Part shown: one piece after another, positions 11,503-24,379 of the stretch | How the letters are laid out: each line of letters opens with the position of its first letter | Position numbering within the stretch: position 1 is the first letter of the stretch | Translations under genes and position numbers: made by a program | The notes under the pieces: model-generated | The model's input: the letters and a program-made list of their open reading frames with translations, nothing else | Told to the model about the DNA's origin: nothing | The model's database searches: none | Assembly: GCA_037367405.1 (NCBI GenBank) | Contig: JAZKJV010009322.1 | Coordinates: forward strand, 1 to 64,000 | Direction of reading: 5' to 3' | Source: Ottelia alismoides | Taxonomy: Eukaryota; Streptophyta; Magnoliopsida; Alismatales; Hydrocharitaceae | DNA length: 64,000 bases

Positions 11503-14500
11503 GGGACCTATTTTATTTTCCACTTTTTATACCTCAAATAAAGAAACTTTGTACTTGAAAGTTGTAGATAATAATATATAGAAAAATGCAAAATTGAATT
11601 CATTCATAAATAATGTACAATGTACGTTCTATACTCTAAATAAAAAAACAAAATCCCAACTTCCCAGACCCGTATCTCTCAAACAAAAACTCAAAATGTA
11701 TCAAAATCATCACTAATTGTATACAACTTTTAACAAGCTATTTAATGAAGATGATTTCATATTTTTTGGAGTTAAGATGTGAAAGTTAGGTTTTGGACCC
11801 CTATTTTACAATATACCCATATAAAATATTCTTTTTATTTATTCTTTATTAGATTTATAACTTTATATTTTTATTATTTTGTAAATAATATTTATATAAC
11901 AAAATTACATCTTAAAACTATAATAAAACCTTAAAGAAAACATTAAAATAAAATATGTATACTAAATACATTGATGAATATACAATGCACACACCTATAC
12001 AATATACACCTATATTTAATTAAGTGTTAATATTATTAAGAAAAATACAGTAAGAATATATTTGTGTATATAAAAAAGTTATAATTATATAAAATAATAA
12101 TAAAATAATACAAATTAAAAATAAAAGAAACAAAACAAAGGTAAATAGACCTGTAAATAAAACCCTAAAATTAACTTGTAATAAGATACCTTGAAAAAAT
12201 ATAAATTATAATAAAATAATATAGAAAATAACAAACATCTTTTATTTTACAACTTTATTTCAATAAAATCATTTACTATTTTTTTATATATTTTATAAAT
12301 AATTTTCAAGACAGTTTTTCTTGGTTGGTCCACATGGACCAACCGAATTTAATCGTTAGTTGACACCGGTCAACTCCTTGACTTCAGTCATGTAGTTTGA
12401 CACACCGAATTTTTGACCTATTTTCTCGATTATACCCCGCTCGATTCTTTCACTAGCTCGCATCGAGGTCTTCTTGAATTTTTTACCTCGGTCCTTGGTG
12501 ATTCACACACAACCGTTTTAGCAAGGAGTGCTCCACTGATTTGCCCCATCTTTCTCGTTCTTTGGAGCCCATTCATCACCCCTACTTAACCTCTCCTCCC
12601 TCTAGCCTTGGAAATTTGATCCTCGTCTGCTCAAGAAATTCATACCGATAGTGTGGAACGAGATACCTGGTGACAGGAGGCAGGTCTTCCGTGGATCAAC
12701 GAGCTTTTTGGATTGTTGAATCGAGTGAGCCAGCTCTGCCGCCTCCTCCGCCCGAAGCATCGCTCTGGGTCAGTCCAGGTCAAGTAACGTTCTTTTTTTT
12801 GTGTCCTTTAATTCTTAGCATAAGCACTAGTTTAGCCCTGCAGTTTATTTCTTTTAACTCTGTCGATTTAAACATAAAATCCACATCCTTCATTCGACGG
12901 AGCTCTCGCTCTGTCCTCTGTTTCCAACCACTCCTCTCAACCTCCGCCTCCACAATCACACCCATCTTCTTCCTCTTCTGTAGTGCTTTTCCCCCAGCAC
13001 CTCTAGACACCTAGATCTTGCAAAGATCTAGAGATCGAGTCCTCCTCTGTCGCTCGTTAGAGGACTTCATCGAGCCAGTCCTCTCTCATTTCCAATGTTT
13101 GAAGCCTCTAGTGGCTTCGCTTTTTGTCTCCCACTCTAACCCTGTAGGAACTAGCAAGTAAAGCCTCCTCTCCAGGGATCATCAGAGCAGGAGACCACCT
13201 TCCAAGTCTCGAGCCTTACCGAAGCTTCTTCATTGAGTCTTTGGCTATTTTGACGCCTCAGCAACATTCTCCACCCCTTAGCAACCTCGAAGAGCATCAA
13301 TGCACAGAGAATCGGTAGATTAAATAAAGCACATCACGTCGTTCTTCAGAGTTTTCCCATGGGCCTTCTCCGTCGCCTGATCAAGAAGGAGCACCCGAAG
13401 TGCGCAGGTGTTGTGTGATAACAGAAGCCCATCATTGTTGGATACCATCTGGGATCTAATCGGATTTGACCATCCGCAAACTGTCACCAGCTGCTGGATT
13501 ATCGATGTGTGGCAAATGGAGTCATCTCCATTGTCCGTGAGCACACGATTAGAAGGTATATTCAATATTTCCCATACACATTTTGTTCTAATATCTGATA
13601 CTCAATCATTCATCAGGAGTTTACATGTTTTTGTAATATTTTCACTAAAATCCTCGCACTTAACTTTATTTGCACTTGAGTTCTCCGTTAGCTCAGCCGG
13701 CAGATCTTGGAGATTTTGCATTGAAACCCTGTGAGTTTACTTTATTGTGGTTGTCACATTTTTGAAATATCACGTGTATTATTTTGTGGCAAGATTACAC
13801 GTTGCCCCTCGCATGTTTTGAATTTTGCCAATAGGTCCCTGCTAGGTCATTTATAATTTATTGCATAGAAATTTTGCTTGCTTGCCCCTGTAGTTTAGCT
13901 TTGAGGTTCGATATTGGCCTAGGAATTTTAATTTCATTACAGAAAGATCCCTGTTAGTATGACTTTTCTATTAGTAGACATCATTTTGTGAAAAATATCT
14001 CCAAGTGCTTAAAATCTTAAGAAAATTTATTTAAATACATTATCACTTTATTGATCATATATATTTTTCTTTGACTGATTTTATTAGTTTTCTACTTTTG
14101 AAAAATAAAAACAATACCTTTTCACTATCTGCCTTAGAAAAATCGAAATATATATATAATCATTTTGAAAAATTCTAAGAAATTAGTTTCTTTGTGTTTT
14201 ACTCTATTTTATCAGCTGACCAAAAACCAAACAAAAATAAAACAAAGAAACCCTAAAAATCTCAAAACACCCAAAACCTTATAAAAATTCTCAAAAATCA
14301 ATAAAATATCCAAAAATAGTTATCTCTAATCTGGATTTTGTATGTTGGGGTATAATTTGACTTAAAACAAATTTTATGGTTTTTTGTGGTGATTTGATAT
14401 TTTTAAAAAAAACATACACCCTTTTGGTTAATTTTGCACTATTTTTACCTTTTCTTCCAATTAAAGGTCCTTAAAATTTGGCATAAATTCCCCCAAAATC

Positions 14501-14991
14501 ACAATAATAATAATTTTTTAAAAAATAAAAAATATGTAATTCTGATTTTAGCTATTTTTAGTTATATTTATATCTATATTATCCTATAGTGTATATTTAT
14601 ATATTCTAATATTAGATAATAAGAAGAAAATACATATAAAATTAGAAAAATATAAATAGAAAATAAAAATATAAAATAAAAAAATATAAAAAGATAAAAA
14701 AATAAAAAGAAAATAAAGATTAAAAAACCCACAAAAATCATACTTTGGCTGAATTCTTGAGATTGATTGTAATATCACGTCTTGTTCTACACCCTTGCTT
14801 CCTGTGTTCGACCCTACTTGTCACTATACACCATTAGTAGGGTATAATAAATTTTGATTCACACTTGCTTGCTTGATTTATTCATTATGTGGGTTCATTG
14901 TTGAGTGAACGCAATCATTGAGAAGTCGTCACAACGACTAAGTCCTCACCTTATGAGGCTCATTTTAGACCTTTCCATTTTGCCTTCATCA
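11503..14991 (+). repeat. Element B 5' LTR, 5'-truncated
   Basis: Similarity to the 3' LTR at 43,615 starts at 11,503 (ttgggacctattttattttc), so about the first 310 bp are missing. It ends ..gccttcatca at 14,991, two bases before the PBS, like the 3' LTR end at 44,940. Conserved LTR blocks include aactcaaaatgtatcaaaat (about 11,690), the palindrome at 12,323, a G+C-rich section (12,300-13,700) and gttcgaccctacttgtcact (about 14,810). Confidence 0.85.
12323..12344. promoter_or_regulatory. LTR palindrome, copy in B
   Basis: The 10-bp arms GGTTGGTCCA and TGGACCAACC are separated by CA. The same palindrome stands at the matching place in both LTRs of C and, degraded, in E. A candidate protein-binding site or RNA hairpin. 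Confidence 0.7.
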
Positions 14992-14993
14992 AA

Positions 14994-15011
14994 TGGTACC
15001 ATTATTAGGGA
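14994..15011 (+). other. Element B primer-binding site (degenerate)
   Basis: TGGTACCATTATTAGGGA is two bases after the LTR end. It matches the tRNA-Asp type PBS of A with several C to T and G to A changes, as expected for an old copy. Confidence 0.75.
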
Positions 15012-17100
15012 GCATCAGTTTCTAGAGTAGTTTGTGTTTTTACTTGCTTATCCATTTTTGAAATTACTTCCTTTCAATTGATCATCAATTATTAAAATTG
15101 TTTGACATCTTCTCGTTTTGTCTTCTTCTGAGGAACTGTGGACCGAGGAGGATAGTCTATGCAACCCTACGCAGTCTTGGGATGAGGAGCCAACTTTTCT
15201 GACATGGACTATAGGAGAGAGAAGAAGGCTCTAGAGAGAGGATAGTTAGCATCGGACTTTTGAGAGAGAGAGAGAGAGTCATTTATCTAATCTATTAATT
15301 TGTAATAATACAAGTACATTGAACTTTGGACATTCGGGCCAATTTTTCAAGTGTGTGTTCACTTAGGAACTCACCAGATTTTGACAGGATTTCATTGCCT
15401 TTATTTTGCTTTGTTTCTTGATTTGTGTGCTTTTCACCTTATTTTTATTTGTTTTGTTGAATGATCCCTTAGTTTTTGTGCTTGCTTGATAGTGTAACAT
15501 AAGGCCAAACACTTAACTATTTTTTATGCACCTATAGTCTTTGTGTTTGGACTTAGTATAATTAAGTGTTGAATACTTAGTTTTGAAAATCATGTGCCAA
15601 GGGAGGTCGTATACAATGCTTGTATGACCCGTTGTAGCTAGCACCGATCAACATCAAAGATCGGGCTTAGGTTTCATCCTGAGTATTTAATATTTGGTCC
15701 TTTATGTGTGGTAATTGCCTGCATAGGATGATTTTCGTGTGCATATCATCATATAGCATAGATTTATAAATTCGTGTTTTGCATCCCACATGGGGAGCAC
15801 TGGGAAGCATTATAAGTCTTCTAACTTAACATTCATCATTTAAGCACTAAGGTGAGATTTCTATCTTAGTTTCCTTGCATTGCTTTTCTGCCATCTCCCT
15901 CTATTTTTTGATCAGTTAGTAAATTAAAGAAAAAAAATGTTAGGCACTTGTATTGAATCTACTCTAAGCAAGTGATAACACAAAAATTTAAAAAAAGGGA
16001 CTGCTAAAAATACTTGACGTAAATAAAATTTATTATTTGGATTCATTGCATTGGGTGAGCGAAGCCCTCATGTGTTTTTAGGTAGCATTGGAAGGTCTCC
16101 TTCCTAGTGATAGAGTGTTATCGTAAGGATTAAATCCAAAAACCTAGTCTATGGCTGCATTGTGTATCGCATGGATTTCCGAAGTATTGGCCCTTCTATC
16201 GTATGTGGACGAGTAGGGCTAGGTCAATGATGATGTTCTATATTATGTGGATAATCAGCCTTGTCTGAAGTATTGAGCTTAGGTCATGAAGGGGGGTGTA
16301 TGTTTCATCATCTTGTGTCTGATTAAATCCTTGCACTCTCAGGGGTGATTCCGTTGCGAGCGAGGTCTGGAGTAGTGGTTTTTCCAATTGACTTGCTCCC
16401 TCTATTTCTTTGGCTAAGTAGGTTTATAAGGACCTTAAAAAGTGAATACTATGGGTTAGAAAGGAAGAGGACAACTATGGGATACTTTTCCGGCAGTACT
16501 CTCGCTCTTATAGGAGTAGCGCTCTAAGGACCCGTTCAAAGATAATTACCTAAAAATCAAATCTAAAATTTACAAATATAATTATCAAATCTACAAGGCT
16601 TCAAGGGTCGAGTTGGTGAATCCATTCCATTATGTTTGATTGATTAGATCTATTAAGGTCAAGATCAAAATATTGCGCATTTGCGCCATTTTGCTTTCTT
16701 CCTCTTCGTGCCTTGCTCACCTTGAGCCATTCTACTATTTTACACTCCTTTTGTTTCTCATTGACCTTCTATCCTTCATCCATATCGATCTTCCTCTTTA
16801 TCGTCGAGATGTCGATGCATGGACAGCTTAGTTGAGACTCCGTCGACACACGCATCAACCCCATATGCTTGCCTTCCCCAATAATTTAGGGCAATCCAAA
16901 AGAACCCAGTTCGAACTCCGTGAACAGATCTCCGGACTCCCCGTCTTCTCCAATTATCTGGGATCACTCTTGTCCCGAAGTCTGCCCATTTTGGAAGGCC
17001 ATTGATTTCACTCCATGTACATCATCCTTCTTAACAAAATTCTGTATTGACCTGAACACATAACACTTATATACATATGGTGCTGCAATTCAGACTGATC
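15012..17100 (+). other. Element B 5' leader
   Basis: About 2 kb without a convincing gene. It aligns in order with the leader of C: the gcatcccacatgg block (15,782 and 28,398), the block ending in atttctttggctaag (about 16,405 and 29,020) and the cttgccttccccaataattt block (about 16,868). A (GA)n microsatellite lies at about 15,262-15,278. Confidence 0.7.
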
Positions 17101-19160
17101 GGGGTATTATTCCATATGCAGATCAAGAACCCGATCTCGAGACAAAATCACAAACAAAATTTGAAATGGTCGGTGGAAGAGGAAAGGGGCCATAACTCTA
17201 GCCAAATGAAGAAGCAAATCAGGGGAAGTGCAGTACACCACGCAAAATGAAGTCAACAGTCAGAAGCTTGCATTGATACAGGCAACCCAACAATAGATAA
17301 CCAATCAAGCCCTAGCCTAGATCGCCTTCCATGATATGTTGAATGACTTGAGGAGGAGAACCGAAGAGAGAGATGTCAGAGGAGAGGATAATGTGAATCG
17401 AGATGATGATTTTCATGAGGCAAATGCAAAAGATGGTACATTAATAGGTGGACCTCGTTATGAGAGAAGGGAGGGGAGGCAACCGCAGCCGAAGCCTATG
17501 CTGAAACAAACTTACAGTTCTGGAGAGGTCCCACAGAGTGTATCCAAATTCCATAAATTCATGCCCACTATGAAATGAAGTCGTAGTTTCTATCCCTTCT
17601 CCCTACTTTCCGTGGGAATACTATAGAGGAACCATACATCCTCTTGTAAAAATTCGATCGCATCTGTGCCACATCCCAATACCCCAATATCATGTTGGGG
17701 TGATCAAGATGACTGCCTTTCCTTTCAACCTCCAAGACAAGGCCTTGTATCAAGTCGATCATTTGGGAAAGGTAGTAACGACCTGGGAGGAGTTAAATTC
17801 TACATTTCTCCACAAATTTTACCCTCTCGGTCGCCTAAACCAGATGCACGTTCGCATCTCCACGAGATGATACAGGAACGTGGGAGAGATTTAAGGATCT
17901 ACGGGACACAAAATCCCAAAGACTAGTCTCATGCGTCATTTCATTGGTGGGTTGACACTTGAAAGCCAGAGGCTTTTCGAAGCTGCTTGTGGTGGCTCGC
18001 ATTTTAACAAGGGCAAGGATGTCGTATGGGATATTTTTGAGGAGATGGTCGAAGGAGAGGCCACTCAATCTTTGTCGCAGATATACATGAAGATGCCCTC
18101 CACCAACCACAAGCTTATTAACATGGATACTCATGCTGAAGACAAGGATAAGAGATCCAACCTCAGCATCATTGGGAGCCACTTGTCTAAGGTAGACATT
18201 ATTGAGAATAGGTCACATGACCTTGAAAAGCTCTCACTCATTAAGAAGAGAACTCAAGATTTGGAAAAGCTCGATCTGATTTCCCAGAAGCTAGAGACTG
18301 AATGCCAATGCCTGCAACGATGTATCTGTCACTACCGAGACTTCCGCTGAGCAGAAGGAGCCTGCACCGACACAGCCTCCTCAGCCAAGTCTCCCATAGC
18401 CCCAACCTCTCCAGCACGTATACTACGTGCAGGTCCTAGAGCAACCCCCGCATTCCCAGAAAAAAATGTTTGTTTATCATCTGAGACGTTGCCAGCTTAC
18501 CCGAAGTAGTTTCCTCCACCCTTTCCGCATATTCAAGAGATAAATGTTGTGTGGGAGCATGAACACCAGTTGACCCGTCCTTAGGGACACTCTCAGGGTT
18601 AGAACTCGGCCAACCGACCACACCACCAGCACTAGCAGGGAGGAAGGAACTTCCAACCCTACCCAACCCAGAACAATAGCCTCGACAATATGAGAATACC
18701 TTGAGGCAAGGATAACAACAACAACAGCAGTCCAGTTACAGTCATCAGGGACAACCTCCGCAGCAGCCGGCTGTACAATATCAAATTTTTATCCCTCTCA
18801 GTTGTATTCACAGTACTCTTCTCGACCTCCCCATCACCATTTCTCCCAAGGTTACAAGCAACAGCCTCTCTCACACTATTAGAGTCAGAGGCCCCAACTG
18901 GGTGACTCTTCTGAGGCTACATTGGTGAACCCAACCCTTGCTTTCTTGGAGCAACTACTGAAGAACATGGCTAAGATGACCCAAAAGATCGACGACCTAA
19001 CAGCTGCCAAGACCATCATACCAGCTAGGTCGAGGCGAATCCGAATAACTTCCGATGTAAGGAGCAGGTAGTACGCAATGATATGCCCAATTCAGGTAGA
19101 AATGATTAGTTTGTATCTAACGCTTTTACTCTCAGGAGTGGTACAACACTACAACCATCA
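17101..19160 (+). pseudogene. Element B gag-like region
   Basis: A decayed gag, readable only by changing frame. The gag domain appears around 17,700-17,900 as KMTAFPFNLQDKAL, TTWEELNSTFLHKFYPLGR and TWERFKDLRD. It resumes at 17,931 in another frame as a 139-codon open stretch with FIGGLTLESQRLFEAACGG, then a Lys/Glu-rich coiled-coil region (about 18,170-18,320). A Gln/Pro-rich part follows and then the conserved block LEQLLKNMAKMTQKIDD..TAAKTIIPA (about 18,945-19,030), the counterpart of the same block in A and C. There are at least three frameshifts and several stops. Confidence 0.8.
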
Positions 19161-20650
19161 ACAACCGTGAAGGTAAAGCATCTTTCATTTTACGAGGAAT
19201 CATCAGTTCATCTAGCACAAAGGAAGAGCAATATTTTTGGAGGAGCGCCACCTTTAGAAAAATCACAAAAAATGAAGAAAATACAAAAAATACAAAAAGA
19301 TAACAACAGACACGGTGGAGACCAGCCAACATTGGAGATGCTTGCACGTGCCACAGATTCGGCAGTAGTCTTAAAGAATCCTACACATGCAGTAGATCCA
19401 AAGCCAGCACAAGAAGTCGAGCCTGCATTTTTTGGTCATAGATTGTTGGTGATTTTACACATTTTTGCCATCTACTATAAACATTAATAGGGACAAAATG
19501 TTAAATGATACAAATTCAGATTCCGTAAATATTCCTTTCCCAGAAGTAATGAAAAAATACAAAAAATTAAAAAAATTAAAAAATGCTTTGTCTGATCCTG
19601 CCATTATGGAAATCACTCAAAATTTGATCTTTAATATGCCTTTGATGTAAGCTCTTAAGTACATGCCTATTGTGAAGAAAGATTAAAAGATGCATATACA
19701 ACGAGGCAGAGGCCTCACCCTCTCAACTCAAGAAGTCAAGGTGGCAAGTCCGAAAAGCATATTCCTACAATTTCCACAGTCAATGCCATCAGTAATCTAT
19801 CGGACAAAAACCCAAACAAGGTAGCACCGCTTACTCGTTGTCAGACGTTAAACCAAGAGTTTGAACACACTTTGCTCGACAGCGGGTTTTTTTGTCTATT
19901 TAATGCATGCTTCTCTGCTCACTGAATTTGAGTTAGGACCTCTTAAACCTACAAAGATGATTCTGCAATTCACAGACAAATCCGTCAAGCGGCCTATGGG
20001 CATGTGGAGGGTGTGATCGCCATTGTTCGGGGGGTGCAGTTCCTTGTCGATTTTATTGTGCTAGACTTGGGCGTCTCCACACCCCTACTCCTCACCCCCA
20101 TCATCCTTGGTCGGTCGTTTCTGCGAACAACCAACACTGTGGTGAATTACGACATTAGAGAGATCACATTCAACTCTAGCGACAACAAAGTCAAGACAGA
20201 GACCATGTCTGATGTAAAGTCTATAAAGGAAACATCTACATCGGGTGTGCGGGTGATCAACCATTATGAAGACTGCGACTTTCAAGCTGAAATTCTAGAC
20301 ACCATATGGATGTCATTGAGATCCATAAATTCCTCTACCCTTAGGACGGAATGGAGCGTACAATCAAATTTCCCCATGTCAATCACTATGAGCTTCTTGC
20401 TGAATTACTTGATGAGGTTTTAATGGAGATCGTGTGCCTTCAAGAACAAGAACAAACCATTGAGGAATTCTGCAATGAAGAGGATATTATTGAAAACATT
20501 TGTGAATTTTTGAATGACGAAGCTGAACCACTAAGGATGGATGCAGAACATCCAAAAGAACCACCACCTGCAATAATCCTAGAAGTTTTCACTGAAGTAG
20601 CTCCCACTCCGCCTGAGCTGAAACCATTGCCATCCAATACAAAATAGGCT
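19161..20650 (+). pseudogene. Element B pol: protease and acidic linker
   Basis: A pre-protease segment (PAIMEITQNLIFNMPL, about 19,600-19,647) is followed by the protease motif LLDSG with catalytic Asp codon 19,878-19,880. The frame then breaks in a run of eight T where SSINL is expected, and the tail of the fold is picked up in another frame at 20,004 (VDFIVLDL, TPIILGRSFLRTT). The acidic linker to RT continues to 20,647 in a third frame, rich in Glu, and ends in PPELKPLPSN, which also precedes RT in A. Confidence 0.8.
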
Positions 20651-21580
20651 TTCTTTACGGGTGAAACCAACATGTACCTGGTCATTATCAATGAACATCT
20701 AACCGCATACCAAGAACTAGTTTGATGGAGGTTCTTGAATGAAACTGCAAGGCTATTGGGTGGAAAACTTTAGATCTACATGAGATCAATCCTTCCCTCG
20801 CATCGCATTTTCCTTGAGGAAGACATCAAACCCTCCCACAAATTTCAGCGAAGGCCGAATCCAAACCTTTGGGAGGTTATCATGAAAGAAATTAAGAAAT
20901 GGTTTGATGTGGGATTCATATATCCCATCTCCGACAGCAAATGGGTGAGACCTCTACATGTAGTGCCATAAAATCAAGGATCACCATCTTAAAGAATGAC
21001 AAAGGAGAAGAGATAGTGACCAGAGTACCCACTTCTTGGCAAGTGTACGTAGATTACAGAAGACTCAATCTCTCTACTAAGAAGGACAATTTTCCATTGC
21101 CCTTCAAATACCGGATTCTGGAGAGATTGGTTGTGAAGGAATATTGTTGCTTCTTGGATGGGTATTACAGGTACAATCATGTTTCTATAGCCCCTGAAGA
21201 CCAAGAGAAGACCATGTTCACATGTCCATTTGGTACATATGCTTTCAGACGGATGTCATTCGGGCTATGCAATGTCCCAACCACATTTCAAAGGTGTATG
21301 CTTGTAGTTTTCTTCGACATGGTGGGCAATTTTCTAGAGGTTTTCATGGATGATTTTTTGATCCACAGGGACTCCTTCGATCAGTGTCTTGATTACCTAG
21401 ACCGAGTTCTTCAAAGGTGTTGCAAAGTAAATCTAGTGCTCTCATGGGAGAAGAGCAACTTCATGGTTACTGAAGGAATTGTGATTGATCATGTTATATC
21501 TAAACGTGGCATGGAAGTTGACCTAGCCAATGTGGAAATGATTTCTAAGCTAGATTCACCAACAACTCTCATATGAGTAT
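20651..21580 (+). pseudogene. Element B pol: reverse transcriptase
   Basis: The N-terminal part (FQRRPNPNLWEVIMKEIKKW, PISDSKWVRPLHVVP) ends at a stop at 20,969-20,971. The rest is open for 211 codons from 20,941 in an overlapping frame: VYVDYRRLN, FPLPF, CFLDGYY with the first catalytic Asp, PFGTYAFRRMSFGLCN and the FMDD box at 21,343-21,354, then LVLSWEKSNFMVTEG. The order and motifs match A. The active-site aspartates are kept, but SGYNQ has become RYNHV and the frame is broken. Confidence 0.88.
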
Positions 21581-22225
21581 AGTCATTCCTGGGCATGTTG
21601 GTTTCTACCGATGATTTATCAAAGATTTCAGTAAGCTGGCCCGACCGTTGACAGAGCTGCTTGGCAAGGAGAATGATTTCATTGTCAATGATCGTGTACT
21701 CGTTGCCTTTAATCTATTGAAGCAACTCGTCACTCAGGCCCATGTCATGCAGCCACGATTTAGACTCAACTAATCGAGATAATGAAAGATGCATCAGATT
21801 ATGCCATCGGTGTTATGATTGGACAGAGGAAAGATAATGTCCCATTTGTTATTCACTACGCTAGCGGAATGCTAGATGAAGCCAAAAGAAATTACAAAAT
21901 AACTGAGAAGAAGCTTCTAGCGGTAGTTTTTGCCTTGGAGAAGTTCATATCCCATCTCCTCGGGTCCAAGGTTATCATCTACATAGATCACTCGGCCATT
22001 AGTTACTTACAACAGAAGAAGGATGCCAAACCATGTCTCATCCGATGGATGCTTCTCCTCCAAGAGTTCGACCTTGAAATCCAAGATAAATTGGGTCAAG
22101 AATGTGGTGGCCAATCTTTTATCTAGACTTCCCGTGCCCGAATCTCCTGAGTTGAACTTGCAGCCTATTATAGAAACCTTTCCACACGAGGCAATTCTAT
22201 TAGTCACCTCGTTTCCCTAGTTTGC
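21581..22225 (+). pseudogene. Element B pol: RNase H
   Basis: The RT-RNase H connection (FIKDFSKLARPLTELLGKE) is followed, after stops near 21,770, by an open stretch from 21,782. It has [16 protein letters not shown] (first catalytic Asp), [15 protein letters not shown] (the Glu expected two residues after the T is kept) and [10 protein letters not shown] (second Asp). A shift at about 22,090 leads to [12 protein letters not shown], where the last conserved Asp of the VAD motif is Asn. Clearly the same domain as in A and C. Confidence 0.87.
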
Positions 22226-23760
22226 TGATATTGTGAAATATATTGTGTCCAAGAGAACTCCGCAAGATTGGTCGAAGCTAAAAGTGGACAAATTTCTGTA
22301 TAATATTCATTTCTACCAGTGTGAGGATCCATATCTATTCTGTGAGGGGGTAGATTGCATTTGGAGGAGGTGTATTACTCAGGAGGATGTTCCAAGTGTC
22401 AATACACTTTGTCATGATAAAGAATCAGGAGGACACAATTCAGGCAAAAAAATAGCTGCAAAGGTACTCCAAAGCGGCCTCTGGTAGCCAACCTTATTCA
22501 AAGATATAAACAAATACGTGAAGCCTTGCACTGATTGCCAGAAGATGGGTGGAAACATTGCAATATAAGACACAACCCCTGAAGTATATCAAGATTTCAA
22601 ATGTATTTGAAGCACGGGACATTGATTTTATGGGCCCATTTTCGAACAGTCAAGGCTATGAATATATTCTGCTTGCTATCGACTATGTGAGTTATTGGGT
22701 GAAGGCTATCCCAACCTGAACCACCGATAGTCAGACTGTTGGTCGATTCTTAAGGTATCACATCATTGCTTGGTTCGGGATCCCCGAGATTGTCAAATCA
22801 GATGGGGGAATCCACTTTATCAATAGAGAGGTGAGGAAATTAACGCAAGAGATTTGTATTGAATATCGTGTCGCTTCACCTTACTACCCGCAATCCAATG
22901 ACTTGGTTGAATGTTCTAACAGAGAGATAAAGACCATCCTACAGAAGCTTGTGCGTCCGGATCGCAAGAACTGGTCTCAGTTGTTTGATTCAGTTCTTTG
23001 GGCTTACAGGACCGTGTACAAGTCACCATTAGGAATGTCTCCCTAGTGCCTTGTCTATGGAAAGTAATGTCATCTGCCCGTTGAGCTAATACATAAATCT
23101 GTATAGGCCATCAACATCTACAACTTGGACTCTAAGAAAGCCAGAAAGAACGGAATAGTGGACCTGAATAATTATTGGAATTCAAATATTATGCATATGA
23201 CAAGTCCTGGAAGGACATATCGATATTGGTATCGATATCGGTACCATGTCGATACCAATATACCGCCGATATATTGGCGATATATCGACGCCATATCGTC
23301 GACATCGGGATTCGGCTCGCCATTTTTGCCTATTGATACACGATATCGGACATATCGACGATCGATACCGATATATCGTTGATATATCGCCGATATATCA
23401 GGATACGACCTTCCTGGATGACAACAACCTTATGTACAAGGAGAAGGTCAAAAAGTGACATGACAAGCATAGTCGCCGCAAGACCTTCGAGCCATGTAAG
23501 AAGGTGTGTGGTTGTTCGATGCGAAATTAAAGATCTTTCTAGGTATAACAATGGAAGCATGATGATATCTGGTTTATCAGCTGACACACAACCATTTTTG
23601 ATCAATGGACATCTTCTGAAATTGTATCTTGAACATGACACACTTCTGTCTGTCGTTGATTCAGTCCAAGTGATTTATGATGATGAGCCAAATACTTCCA
23701 TAGTTGTACTAGAAAACAAAGCACATCAAAATATTTTTGAATGATTTTCTTCTTATCCTC
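22226..23760 (+). pseudogene. Element B pol: integrase
   Basis: It includes the HHCC zinc-binding remnant (DKESGGH and CTDCQKMGG, about 22,420-22,550) and the catalytic core. The catalytic residues are readable: Asp at 22,624-22,626 (IDFMGPF), Asp at 22,801-22,803 (SDGG) and Glu at 22,909-22,911 (LVECSNREIK). The spacing of 35 residues between the second Asp and the Glu is the standard D,D35E. Stops and shifts lie around 22,560-22,730 and at 23,044. The C-terminal part is interrupted at about 23,215-23,402 by an ATATCG-rich block and resumes with LMYKEKVKK and RRKTFEPC. It ends near KAHQNIFE at 23,742. Confidence 0.87.
23215..23402. repeat. ATATCG-rich palindromic insertion in the integrase of B
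   Basis: About 190 bp of degenerate tatcg/cgata words break the integrase C-terminus between the sequences for AYDKSWK and NNLMYKEKVKK, which are contiguous in type in element C. A perfect inverted repeat with 13-bp arms (atattggtatcga at 23,223-23,235 and its complement at 23,249-23,261) lies inside. No transposase or clear terminal repeats were seen, so it could be a small non-autonomous element or a local expansion. Confidence 0.7.
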
Positions 23761-24379
23761 TTTTATTCTTTTAATTCTTTAGTTTCTTTTTCTTCCAAAA
23801 AGGTGTCACCCCAGTCATCATTGCTACAATTAAGGTGTACTTTGTCCTAAGAATAAGGGGTTCCTACCAAGAGTTGTTCATTTTCTGAACCCTCACCTGT
23901 CCCCTCAACTTTTGACACTCTGCTTATACTTAGGGATATTGGACACTAAGTATAGGGGGGACAGGTCAAGCCGATGATTTCGTACATTCCCACCATTGAC
24001 CCTCCCTGTCTCCTATACAATCTGCTATACTTAGGATTATTTCATCCTAAGTATAGGGGAACGGTTAACGTCTCATTCTTTTCATTACTTCATTTGTCTA
24101 TTTGTTTGGCTTTTATGTACTCAGTACGAGTTATGTCTTGTCTTTTTTCTCTCTGATCTATGAGCACATAATGCAAGCTAAGTATATGGGGGTCGTATAT
24201 ATTGTGTATATATTTTAGCCATAACTCGTACTTTCGTATTTTCAAGAAGTGTGGCTAAAATACTGAATAAAATGTTATATATACAACAAAATTCATTAAA
24301 ACCAACTAATAAAAGATGTTTATTATTCCTCAATTTCTTTTTGTATTTACTGATTAACAAATTAGGTAAAAATATTTTT
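23761..24379 (+). repeat. Element B 3' non-coding region with PPT-like hairpin array
   Basis: No gene. Four copies of a ctaagtataggggg-like motif lie at about 23,850 (degenerate), 23,946, 24,047 and 24,180. At least two pair with an upstream complement: 8-bp arms at 23,925-23,932 and 23,947-23,954, and perfect 13-bp arms at 24,025-24,037 and 24,044-24,056 with a 6-base loop. The motif equals the core of the true PPT at 43,292. Confidence 0.8.

Noticed and set aside
23215..23402. CRISPR-like or regularly spaced repeat
   Set aside because: The units are degenerate, overlapping and palindromic without spacers, and the setting is a plant retrotransposon.
23474..23744. Independent host gene downstream of B integrase
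   Set aside because: The frame matches the tail of the C polyprotein (RRKTFEP, GLSADxQPF, KNIFE) and is the integrase C-terminus.
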